DNA of 64,000 nucleotides from Pleodorina starrii (Eukaryota; Chlorophyta; Chlorophyceae; Chlamydomonadales; Volvocaceae): the NCBI GenBank assembly GCA_030267565.1, contig BRXU01000031.1:992001-1056000 (forward strand), written 5' to 3'. Each line of letters begins with the position of its first letter. Position 1 is the first letter of the stretch. The notes below the pieces were generated by a model. That model did not search any database, was not told where the DNA came from, and worked only from the letters and a program-made list of their open reading frames with translations. Positions 11,573 through 22,794 of this stretch are shown one piece after another. The position numbers and the translations under genes are program-made.

Positions 11573-11948
11573 TCAGAAGTCGTACAACACGCTCTTGCCC
11601 TCGCTTGAGTACCTGATGTCCGCCTGCCCCGACCATTTAGGGGAGAACCCGCTGTTAATCAGGGACCGAAACACCTCCGTCCGCTGCCTCCTGAGCTCCA
11701 TCACCTCCGTGGACAGATACGGTGTGACAACCACGCTCGTCCAACCCTCCTGCCGTGCTTTGCTCAGCAACTTGGTAAACGCGATCCGCTTGTGGGGGTC
11801 CACCCCAACCACCGCACTCCACCTACCGCTGCTCGATTGCCAGCAACGAAGATACCTAGCGCCAAACTCCCCCGAACCCGGCCCAAGAACGTCACTCCAC
11901 ACGCCTCCCTGCAACTTTTGCAGCTGTGCCTTGGTAAGGTTCTGAATC
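11573..11948 (-). pseudogene. LINE ORF1-like C-terminal fragment
   Basis: An open stretch of about 125 codons on the minus strand is preceded by an in-frame stop near 11949 and ends at a stop at 11573. The C-terminal half has the pattern of the C-terminal domain of L1-type ORF1 RNA-binding proteins: a strand WTSVVVTPYLS, a basic helix VMELRRQRTEVFRSL, then GFSPKW and a final strand pair with IRYSSEG and VLYDF. No initiating context, N-terminal part or neighbouring ORF2 was found, so this looks like a truncated, inactive remnant. The family assignment is by pattern and is tentative. Confidence 0.45.
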
Positions 11949-12508
11949 TACGCTAAAAACATATTCGGGCAAGATGTACGATATCAATGCATTCTACGTG
12001 TTTGTTAGGCGGTGTGCGCGTGGTGAATACCCAGTACCGGTAAGCGTCTGGGCACAATGAATCCGTATGTACGCTGAATACGTACCGCTGGGTCATGCGC
12101 TTATGCATGGCTGCAATTGCACACATACAAACATAATCATGTTGTGATTACAAGGCGAGATGCTTCAACTCAAAGATTGCATAAAAACGGTCCGTTACGG
12201 ACTCCGTTTGTCAAATGGTGTCGTCCAGTTGCTCCCTGACACTCCTACCCATGGCAGGTTACACTTACAAGTTACATTCTTACTTGCACAGCAGCTATGA
12301 CTTATTAATCTTGTTACAATTTATATCTATTCAGCCCTGCGATTACCCAGAGGGCTCAGAGCGGACACTTGATCGATCACCTCCAGCCAGCTGTCTCCAT
12401 CACGGCGCAGTGTGATACAGGACACATTCACTTTAGCCAATGTATCCGCATTAAGTGCCGACTAAATCTAGAAGCTGATTCGCTTCAGCAGACTCCGGTC
12501 GCTCCAAA
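11949..12508. other. Upstream region of DOMON-b561 gene A
   Basis: This 560-base stretch contains no recognisable exon. It is more AT-rich than the gene that follows and should hold the promoter and 5' UTR of gene A. I see no clear TATA box that I would call, and no tandem repeat. Confidence 0.35.
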
Positions 12509-15500
12509 ATGCAGCAGCTCAACGGTGCGAGCTTCGCCGCCTTGGCTTTGGCCTGGCTTGCGCTAGTTAAGGTCGCAGTCGCATCTCCTGTGTACTTCAT
12601 CGATCCCACTCGGGGGTTCGTTCCGAGCGATCAGCAGTGTGTCGCGCACCCGGCGTTCACAAGCAAGGGACACGGCACGCCGAGCGTTGACAGGTGAAAC
12701 ATTGACGCACATTCTCCGATGAATAACTGCGATTATTTCCCAAAATTACCCGTTGAAATTTTACTGCACATCAACAACTCGAGTCTTGCTGATCGTTTCG
12801 ATTGGTCGATTCTACATCCACTGAATTGACACGGATTTCCTCGTACCATATTCTGCATGCATTACTTTACAAAACAGTGGCATTATATTCGAGATTGCCA
12901 ACAGCGCAAGCAATGCCCCTGCTGATGTTCTTTGCCCAGGGGGAGAGCACACCCTAACGGTGAGTCCCCGCCCGCCGCCGCAACCGTCATTCACGATTTA
13001 GAAATCCATTGCTTAGACTGTACTCAATCTCAAAGCTTTGGATTAGACGACATAATTGCGCCCCATCAGGAGCGCCCTCGTCTCACGCCTCCTTTAGCTT
13101 AACCCCGTAACAGTTTCGTAACAGTTTCGCGCCTGTTTCGAGCCAGTTTCCCGTTGACTGTTGACAACAGTTCATTTGCACCCGCTGTGAATCTGCCCCT
13201 GATCCCTACCACCTGTCCACCGGACACTGGCTCTCTCTCCATCGACTTCATGCTACCCTCTACCGCAGTTGTCCTTCGGGCTCGTCCCCCGCGCCGCTCT
13301 GCTCAACTCCAACCCGCCCCTCGTCAACTTCACCTCGCCATCGCCCACAGCAGGATGGTGAGCGAGCAAGCCTTCCGCTAACCCCGCATGCCCGCAATTG
13401 GGTTACCGAAAGGAACCGCTGCACACAGCACCGACCCGACATGACATGGTCGAAACCCAAAGCCGCGCAGGAGGAGCCCAAGCGACTAGCTAGGACTCGA
13501 TCCGCCGCAACACATCGCTCTCGCTAGCGAACATGTCGCACTGTCATTAGGCCTTGTCGAACTTGCGCTTTTCCGCTGCTGCAGCCCTGACCTACCCACC
13601 TGTCTGGGCGCCGGGCCTCCAGCACTAGCCTTCACCTGCTCCTTTCCATCCCTCGACCGACCGGCTCCGTCGTTTCCCCCTCCTTTCCCCCAACCGCAGC
13701 CCCAACCAGGTCATTCTGGGTATTCCCACCCAGAAGACCTCCTTCACCACCACCTTCACAGTGCCGTGCAGCGCAGCAGGTGAGTGAGTGTTGACAGACA
13801 TGCACGGGGGCCTGTCTCAAAATCTGTATGAGAATCCGCTGCAGCTCGCAGGGTCCTTGGAATATATTAGCAAGCAGTCAATCCAATACTACTAATGGTG
13901 CTGGTCGTGACTGAATGTGGAGCACAACCACGACCAGGCAGTTGCACAGGTGTCGTAGTCAAGCAAGCGGGCTTCCAGGTTCCAGCCGACCTTGGCGCAT
14001 CCGCCCCGCCCTCCGCCCCGCACCCCACGTCACCGCCGCGCAGGCAGCAGCATCTTGTTCAAAACCACGTCAGTGGGTAAGGACGACTTCCGATGGAAGT
14101 TCAACTCACGGAGCATGAAGGTGGCGGATGCTGCCTCGAACGCGGCGGCGCCCGGGGGCGTGTGCGCGGCGGCGGCCGCGGCGTGTAAGTGCTTGCAGCG
14201 TATGATAGGGGGCGGGGGCGCTAGCTGCTGCAGGTCCTTAGCATGAACGCCTGTCACTCAAGCAGAGTCCTCCGTGGTGGCGAAGGGGGCCTTCGTTGTG
14301 CGTGCTCAGGGATGTGTCCGGGCAGGCCGCCGCCAAAGCCCCTTCCTTGGCTTGCCCCCTCGTGAGCAGCTGCTGTGCAGTGTGCACTGCACGGCGGGAC
14401 TCGGAACGACATATAGTGGCCCCGCAAGCAAAGCACGCCACCGCACGAACGGCGGCCAGAGTTTCGCCGCGATTGTCTGGCAACTGCTGTCAATTCTGCG
14501 TGGACCACCGGAACTCAATCCATCCGTTCCCAAATGCACTCTGCCGTGCTTCGCTGCGCTGTGGTGACGTTGCCTCCCACCTCCCCCGCGGCGGTTCTCC
14601 CCACCACCCCCACGCAGGCGGTATCACCCCCCGCCGGACCTGCTCCCGCAGCACCCTGGGGTACGACTGCATGGCTACGTGGGTACGTAGTTGACGCGGA
14701 TGGCACCGGGTGGGCATAACCGCCAGAGCTAGCGCACTGACACTCACGCACCTGGGTAGCTACATAGCTTCGTTGGTGCGGGGTGCAGAATCCGAGGACG
14801 GGCATCCGCGCCCATGCTGCTTGTTCACCAACCATCTTGGGCCTGCTCGCCTGCACGCACGTAGTCACAGCCTTTTTGGTGGCCCGCCCCGCCCTTTCCT
14901 CCCCGCCTTCCGCCTCTCCCTTGACGCACAGCGCAACATCACGGTCCATTGGAGCGTCAACACCACTGCGGCCCCGGATAACGCCTGCACGCCGACCGCA
15001 AAAAACGCGCTGACGGTGGGTGGGCAGTTGGAGGAGGGATGGCCTGATGGCAGCGGGTGGCCGTTTGGAGGATGGCCCGTTGGCAATGGGCGTGGGAGCG
15101 AGAAGGCGGGCGGGCGGCACTTGAGCCGGTCCTTGTGCCTGCGGCAGTAATGCTCTCGCACTCAGCCGGTTGCCGTTGCCAAGAGGGCTTCAGGCCCTGG
15201 GACGGGGTGTCTTTCCCAGCTGGGATAGTCGGGTCGGTAAGTGGAGGGCGCCGCCGCAAAGCGCGGCAGTATGGGCCCCCGTAGCCAGGTAAGTTTGCAG
15301 TAAACCCCCACGGGCGCTTTGTCTGCTACTCCAACTGCAGAACCTGTGCTCTGCATTCCCAGGAGGAGTCATGATCGGCGGCGTTCGCTCTTCCCTGTTT
15401 GGTTTTGACGAAACGAAATGAGTGAGCCACACCGCTCAACGGTCCGCACGCCGTTGCGCAGTTCCGCACCACCAATGAAATCGAATCCGCTACGTAAACA

Positions 15501-18500
15501 GTGACGAGCCCCATACACGTGAGCCCCGCACATACATGCCGCCACCAACAGGCCGACGATCTGGCGAGCAACGGCAACCTGCACATGGCCGTACAATCGG
15601 CGGCGACGGGTAAGACCCGCTCGCTCGACGGTGCTGAGTTATGTGGCCGTACCGTGCCGTACCTTGAGCTGAATCCATCTCCGTAGTGGCCGTACGTAGT
15701 GGCAGGAACTTGCGGAGAGCTCTGCGCCCAAAAGCCTTGTGTGTGCCGACACGCAGTGGCCAGCCATTACCGCAACTAACAGCCCGCGCGGGCGCAGCTC
15801 TGAAACCACATCGTTGGTACCTAGACGTACGGCGACAAAATCAGTGTCCGTCTTACCCACTAATTTCACAACGCATACTTGTCTTCAAGGCTGCTAGCGG
15901 CATACACAGCACACACACACATCTGTTGGCCCCTGCCCCGCGCCGCCCGCCCGCGTGCCAGGCCACGTGGCGCTTGGCTTTGCCACCCAGGCCGGCAAGA
16001 TGGTTCCCAGCGACATCATTCTGGGCTGGGTGGGCACCGACCTGGCGCCCGTGGTGGCCACATTCGACGCGAGCGCGGTGAGTGCGGGCGGGTGGGTGGG
16101 TGGATGGGATGGCCGCAGCGGCCATCTGGCTGCTCTGCTGCTGCTGCTGCTGCTGCTGCTCCCCCTGAGTAGCAAGATGCTAGCCGTGAGGGGCCGTTAG
16201 TGGCACGATACAAAACGTTACGCTGTCTTGGGCCCACCGTCCACGTCCTTTCCACATGCACAAATTGCGTTTCTGTTGGCATGTCCGGTCCAACTCGCCC
16301 GCACACATGCATCGCAGTCCGTCCGCCTCTCCGCCAACAACAACACGGACAACTCCTGGGCGTACGACCGCGGTGTGTCCCTGGACGCATCCACCGGTAT
16401 CACCACCGTGTGCTTCAGTCGCCGACTGGCGGACACCCGGGCCAAGGCGGTGCCGGACCTGAGAACGAGTGAGTTTGATGTCCCGCACCGCAGCGGCACC
16501 GCCAACCATGTGTTCCGGAGCTTGGTGTGCGCGGCTGGGTGGACCTACCGTATGTATGTCGTCACCTGAGGCGTGTGTTGCAGCTCAATCAAGCAACTAA
16601 CCAACTACCGATTGTCGTACACTCTCCGCATCGTACGTCACTATTCTGCGCCCAACCCGTACCTCGACGCTGGTTCGGGATGGCGGATGCTCCCACGCAC
16701 CCACATTGTCGCAACACAGATGAAGTCACCCGCCCTATCCGCTGGATGCATAGGCAAGGAGCAGTGCTATCTCTGATGACCCTACGGTATCGTCCCCCTC
16801 ATCCGCCCCCTCTCGCCCCTTCGTTGCGCTCCTCTCGCTCCACCGGCCTCGCTTGTTTCCCTCCAGGCGGCGACCTGCTGGCCCTCAACTTTGCGGTCAC
16901 CGATCAGGATGCCCTGGTGAAGCACAAGCCCGGCAGCGTGGGCGGCTTCTATCTGAACCTCAACAGGGGTGTGGTGCCCGTGTCGCCGCCGCCTGCACCA
17001 CCCTCACCTGCGTCCACATCGACCTCCCCGCCATCCCCACCACCAACCCCACCACCACCACCATCCCCACAACCCAGCATCCTCGAAGGCGCCAAACTTT
17101 CGGGCGCTCCTCCTCCGCCGCCACCGCCCTCGTCGGCCCCCCCGCCACCACCACCACCCCCACCATCCCCCCAACCCAGCCGCCTCGAGGACGCCGACCT
17201 TTCGGGCGCTCCTCCGCAGCGATCGTCCAACTGCACCCCGAGCACCCTGGGATACACCTGCATGGCGCAGAATGTGCGTTGAAATACCGGTACAGTAAGG
17301 TTTAGATACCTACCGACGCCAGCCATGTCTTCTGCTTACTACCGGTATGCGCCTTCCTCACCTACAATGCTAATACTCGCTGTCTTGTCCTGTCGATGAA
17401 CATGTCTGTTTATACCTCAGTCCAACTTTGCACACGTACGTTCCGCCTGCTGCTGGGTACACACTACACAGGGCAAGGTGACGGTTCACTGGAGCATCAA
17501 CACCGCCGCCGCACCCGCCAACCCCTGCACCCCCGCCAACAAGACCAACCTCAAGGTTCGGCTAGGAAGCTGCTGGTTTGCTTGAGGACCCTCGCAAGGC
17601 TTTGGCTTGCCTCTGGTCGTGCGCCCCTCCCAGGTCTATCTGTAGCCCTGCACCGCCCATCTTTCTGCTTTCTGCTTTCTGAGAGCGCTGTCTGATGCTC
17701 CACATTTCGCCGCCTTGGCGCCTGAACACTTACACATCTTGACCAACTGCCAGCGCCTGCGTGCAACCCAACCCCGCCGCGCACCCGCACGTGCTGTTTC
17801 CACATTCCAACAGGACCAGGAGGTCGCCCAGAACGGCACGATGCACATTGCAGTACAGGCTGAAACGCAAGGTGAGGCCTGCTGCACATACCGGTATGCG
17901 GGCTTCCAGCCCCCAGGCAGGGCCGCAAGCTTCCACCTTTCCGCGGCGCCTGCACTCCAGCCTCCCTGGACCCCCAGCCTCCCTGGGAAACACTGCTCCG
18001 TAATTTTTGACTTCAATGCCCAGTTCATGGATTTCACGTTTGACCTTCACCTTACCATGCATCCCGCTGTCATGAGACCTTGTGCAGCGGGTTTGTTTCC
18101 ACATTCAGTAACCCGGGGTCGAAAGGGTTTCCATCTTCTCGCCCATCCCATCCCATCCCATCCCATCCCGTTCCGTCCCTTCACCCCTTGGCGTCTCCCT
18201 AGGATATGTGGGCCTGGGCTTTGCGGAGGACCCCGACAGTATGTACGACAGCGATATCGTGCTGGGCTGGGCAGAGGCCTCGGGAGCCGGCTGGGTCAGC
18301 ACATTTCACGCAACGGTACGACGGACGGGGAGGCGAGGCGACAAGACGGCGGGAAACGGTGTACAGAATGTTGGAAGCCTAGCCTGTATCCGGGTCCCTC
18401 CGGGTCTTGTCACGTCCATGCATAGCTCCCGAGGCATCGAGCAACGTCTTGCGATGAATGCAGTACTGCTCTTATCTATCTGCGGTACTGCGGATGTCGC

Positions 18501-20608
18501 TGTGGATTCTATCTGCGGTACTGCGGATGTCGCTGTGGAGTAGTAACCCGCCGCAGGAAGCATTGTCTTGGCATTGTCGATTTGATTTTGATGTATGTAT
18601 GTATGTTCGCTCCTGCATGCTGCCAGGAGGAGGACCTTGGCATGGGAGACGTCGTGTCACCGTCTTGGGCGTACGACACGGGTGTCGTACGCAACTCCAC
18701 CGCTGGCCTCACCACCATCTGCTTCAGCCGTCGCTTGGTGGACAACCGTGCCAGGGTGTCGTACGACCTCCGGGCAGCAGTTGGACGCGGCAACAGCACC
18801 AGAGACAGCGGCCCCGTGGGTGCCCGCCGCAGGATGTCGGAGAGCGGTGCCTCCCCACCAGGTGAGATTGCTAGCTGGCGGAGAAGCGGGAAGCAGCGCA
18901 GAGCAGCAGGCGCGCGGTTGCGTGCACCTATTGCGGTTACACAGAAGGGCGCTTCCAACGCCGCCTTGGTGTGTTTGCGGGGGAAATGAGTCCCGCAAAG
19001 GAGGAGGCGGCCAGCAGGCGAAGCTTGGCGGCCTCCGTGCTGCTGCTCTAGCGGAAAAGCTGTCCGACGCTCCGACCTCCTCTACGGCCTGCCATCCCAC
19101 GAAACCTCGCCTGTCCCCTGCCAGCCTCTGCCGCCTCACCGCACCCCTTCCCCCTCCCACCGGCCGCCCTGCCCTGCCATCCCGCCACACGCCGCCTTCA
19201 CCGCAGCATCGTCGCTGGGCCTTATCTGGGCCATCAGCCCCCGCGCAGCCCTGGTCGAGCACCGATCTGACGACGTGGGCGGCTTTTATCTGGACGTCTA
19301 TAGCGGTGCAGTGCGGGAGGCTGAGGACGACGAGCGGTACTGGATCAACGTGCACGGCGCGCTGATGGCGGTGTCTTGGGGTCTGCTGCTCCCGCTGGGC
19401 ACGTTGCTGCCCGCGCACCGGTGGCTGCTGGGCGATGCCAAGGTGGCTGGCAAGCACCTGTGGTTCTGGATGCATCTGGCCTGCCAGTGGAGCGGAATGG
19501 CGCTGTTCATCGCCGGCTTTGTGGTGGCGTTCGTCAAGTTTGGGAAAATGGGAGAGGGCCTGCCGGAGTCGCACGAGAAGATCGGCATCGCGATTATGGC
19601 GGCAGCGGGCGCGCAGGTACGTGCGCTGCGATGCGCTACACTGCGCTGTGTGCGCGCTTGCGTGCGAGCGTGCGCGCTTGCGTGCGAGCGTGCGTGCGTG
19701 CGCGCTTGCGTGCGTGCGTGCGCGCTTGCGTGCGTGCGTGCGCGCTTACGAGCGTGCGCGCTTGTGTGCGAGCGTGGGTAATGGGCCCGAAAAACGGTTG
19801 CCAACAAACGGTTCGCGCAACAGCAGTCCACAATACGCTGCAACGTCATAACACTGCTGCTGTTCAACCGCACTGGTCTTCTCCACCATCGCAACGGCTG
19901 GCCTCTCAGCGACTACCTCCACCCCACGCTGCACCGCTCCCTTCCTGTCGCAGGTGGTCCTGGCCTACGCCCGTCCCACTCCCGACCACCCGCGCCGCCC
20001 CCTTTGGAACGCTGTCCACCACAACCTGGGCCGGCTGACGGTGGCCCTGGCCTGGGCCAACGTCTACATCGGCATTGTGGTGTACCACAACGACAAGGGG
20101 GAGAGCTACACGCCCTGGATCACCCCCATTGCAATCGTCATGGGACTGCTGGTGGGTGGCTGGTTGGGTCGCTTGGGCCTGCTTGGCGAAGTATGGTATG
20201 GCAGGGTATGGCCCCTGAATTATGGCAATAACAATCGGGACCCGGGTACCGGTAGTCGGTCGGGCATTGAGGCGGTGTGAGGCGGTGTGGGCTTCCCACC
20301 TGGCTTACAAGCTCCGGTAGTTCATTCGGATTGCCTCCGATGAGAGCGCAATCCCTGAGAGCTCAAGCGTCCCCCCTACCTGCATCCGGTGCTGCTCCTA
20401 CGTGTGCGCCCCCCGCTGTAACTGGCTCGCTTTGCCTCCGCCCCCTCGCTCCCGCCGCCCTCCCCGCCCCCAGGTCCTAGCTGACATCGCTCTGCGGCTG
20501 GCGGGGGCGGGCCGCATCAAGGAACCCGCAGTGCCGGTTCGCGCAGAAATTTATATTGGGCAAACCGTCGAAGGCGGCGTTGGCGGCGGTCTCAAGGGCG
20601 GGAACTAG
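12509..20608 (+). CDS. Gene A: Reeler-DOMON-DOMON-cytochrome b561 membrane protein
   Basis: Eighteen exons: 12509-12693, 12878-12959, 13269-13357, 13700-13779, 14044-14184, 14618-14682, 14932-15015, 15552-15609, 15962-16077, 16318-16468, 16867-17273, 17472-17555, 17814-17871, 18203-18315, 18627-18861, 19207-19616, 19954-20151, 20474-20608. All junctions are GT-AG and in phase, giving 896 aa. Residues 1-25 are a signal peptide. Reeler-like domain to about 192, DOMON1 about 193-390, a PPSPPP-rich linker about 391-465, DOMON2 about 470-649, then cytochrome b561 helices about 690-850. The probable heme-ligand histidines are in NVHGAL, WMHLAC, ESHEKIG and VHHNLGR. Each DOMON keeps the Met of the GKM/DSM-x-x-SDI segment that corresponds to the axial ligand of DOMON cytochromes. 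Family knowledge suggests transmembrane electron transfer from a reductant such as ascorbate to ferric or other acceptors. The acceptor here is unknown. Confidence 0.9.
16137..16162. repeat. CTG trinucleotide microsatellite, intron 9 of gene A
   Basis: About eight CTG units in the intron following exon 9. Gene C lacks the tract in the matching, otherwise similar intron. Confidence 0.8.
18471..18540. repeat. Tandem duplication of about 33 bases in intron 14 of gene A
   Basis: Two adjacent copies of a unit beginning TCTATCTGCGGTACTGCGGA lie in the intron before exon 15. No function is suggested. Confidence 0.75.
19650..19790. repeat. GTGCGTGC/GCGCTTGC minisatellite in intron 16 of gene A
   Basis: Tandem variants of GTGCGTGCGTGCGCGCTTGC fill most of the start of this 337-base intron. 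The array reads as open Ala/Cys/Arg-rich frames on both strands, which are artefacts of the repeat. Gene C lacks the array in the matching intron. Confidence 0.8.
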
Positions 20609-20611
20609 CCC

Positions 20612-20616
20612 TGTAA
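20612..20616 (+). terminator. TGTAA polyadenylation signal, gene A
   Basis: The pentamer TGTAA, the usual chlamydomonad polyadenylation signal, occurs 4 bases after the gene A stop codon. Such a short distance would place cleavage very close to the stop, so a downstream signal may be used instead. Confidence 0.4.
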
Positions 20617-22794
20617 AGTGCGTATTGCCTACTTGCTGAGTTGTTGTTATTCCATATACAAGGGCGCATTCGCAGGTTGAGCTGCAGCGTGAGGGAGTTC
20701 GTTATGGCAGTTACCGGTTGGGGGATCAGGTAGTTGACATTCGGAACGGCGTATTTGTGAGTCATATTCACCTCGTCTCACTTGTATTGTGGTTCGCGAC
20801 TTTGGGAATGTGTGATAGGGCGTGATGCTCTGCGTGCCCAGTGTGGTCATGACGCTCAAATGCTCAACAAAGCGCGCATGTATGCGTAAGCACACGCACT
20901 GAACACTAACGAGTGCAGGCGCGCAAGAGCCGCTGGTCGGAGGAATTCTGCATTTCCACCTGCGGGGAAGGTGGAGTGCCTCTGGGTGGGCACATACGGC
21001 TGCTAGGCAGGTAGGGTTTCTGTCTGCCATGTCCGTCGTCGCTGTGTGTGAACGAGCTCGATCATTGTGTGATGCTGCATTATGGCCGTGAACCGTAACT
21101 TTGGATGGTGGACCCTAGGTTTCGAGCATTCGAGGACTGCCCGGGTACCCGCTGCTTGGGGCAGCTCGAAGCCGAGCGTGTGAACTGCGCGCTCCCTGTT
21201 ACGCGTAAATCGAGATAGAAGATTATCCTGTACAGATTATTCTGGCACAGGCATTCCTGATTTTACTTGCGAAAGGTTCGACGGTGCTCTCGCTCGAGAC
21301 TGGGGGGGGGCTCGATATTCTTCTGGCTGATATCCGATGCTGAAGGACTGTGTAGCTGCTACCAAGCGCTCGCGTCTGGGCGTGTTGCCATGCTTTGTCG
21401 GAAGCCCAGGTGACCTTCGTGCGGTGTACAAAACGGTTTTCTGGCGCCTGTTGCGTCAATCTATTTATTGTTATAGAATTCTAGGTGTCTATCTGCAGCC
21501 GGACGCCACCGATGAAGCGATGATGTGAAACCGATTGTTAACGGACTGTACACGTGTCAATTGTGTACGAGCAATCGTATGGGGACCGGCCCATGTTCGT
21601 GCTTGCTTTCGACATAATTGTCTGCGGTTCTTATTACTGCGTATTTCTGGGCGCGCATGGCTTCCTTTGCCGCACCGGGTATTCCTCCCCGCGACTGGGA
21701 CACGGTCCCCCCTACTGTCGCTGGCTGCTGCCTCGGGCGGACGGTGGTTGCCACACCCTCCGTTCCCATTTCCGACCCATGCTTCATCACCGATGGGCTG
21801 GGTCCTGGGTGGGTATTACTTGTGTTGTCGGCTTGGCTGAGACGGTTTCTGGTTGCGCTGTTGGCATGCCCCTGGGGTAGGCTGTTCAGTCCGTCTAGCC
21901 GGTACGGCTAGCTACCGGTGTGAAAGCTGGTCCCCCGCCCTTATAGCAAACGCATCCAACTCGTCGAAGCCACTGACGCGCCATCGTGCGAGCCTCCGCT
22001 TTGGGGTTTGCCTGGATGTCGCCTGTATCCCTTGACTCTACAGTACTCCAAATCGTTTGCGCATGGTCAGGATTTCCAACTGTCGAACAACGTGAAGCTG
22101 TTACATTTCGTCGATCCGCCAGCGTACTGCGCGGTCCTTTGTTGTCGCGGAAGGACAGGTCTACAGTACTGGTGCAAGAATACAATCTGCGTGCGGCGGT
22201 CCGTGAAGAGCGTCACCTTGGCAAGGCCGGCTGTGCGCTATTCGCGTCATCGGCACTTGCAATAACTCTCTTTACCTGCAGCTCGAGATCACTGACTTGC
22301 AAGTCTCAAGCAGAAGTGAAATGTGCCCCCGGATCACTGGTCACGTGCTCAGGCATTCGGACATCGAGGGGGTCAAGGGGACAACTGACGTCCAGTTTGT
22401 GTTACATCTGTGTTCTCTATAGCGAGCAATCCTACCACATTTTTAGTAATCGTTTCATTTCGGCATGATTACGTGTTGGATCAATTACCAACAGTACCTC
22501 GTTCGAGGAAGTTGTAGGTTGGCCCAGGGTAACGGTCCGTCTGGCCAGGTCTGGCAGACCGCTGCCGTCTGACACTCCAACTGCTGCAATTACATTACGC
22601 TCGGAACGAAGTATTGAAATACAATATTTTGGACACCGAAATGCAGTACAGATAGATTGGACGCGACTGGAGCACAGCGTTTGCACTTTGCTTTTCCTTA
22701 ACTAAATTTGACATTCTCAGACAAAGACAGACAAGGAGACTAAATTATACTACGGCCGTTGTAGTTGAGGCAAGTCTACAGCTGCAACTCAAGG
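20617..22794. other. Intergenic region between genes A and B
   Basis: About 2.2 kb without a recognisable gene. Short open frames exist on both strands, but none has a recognisable domain or splice-compatible neighbours. Base composition is closer to 50% GC than in the flanking exons. The part near 22700-22794 should hold the promoter of gene B. Confidence 0.4.
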
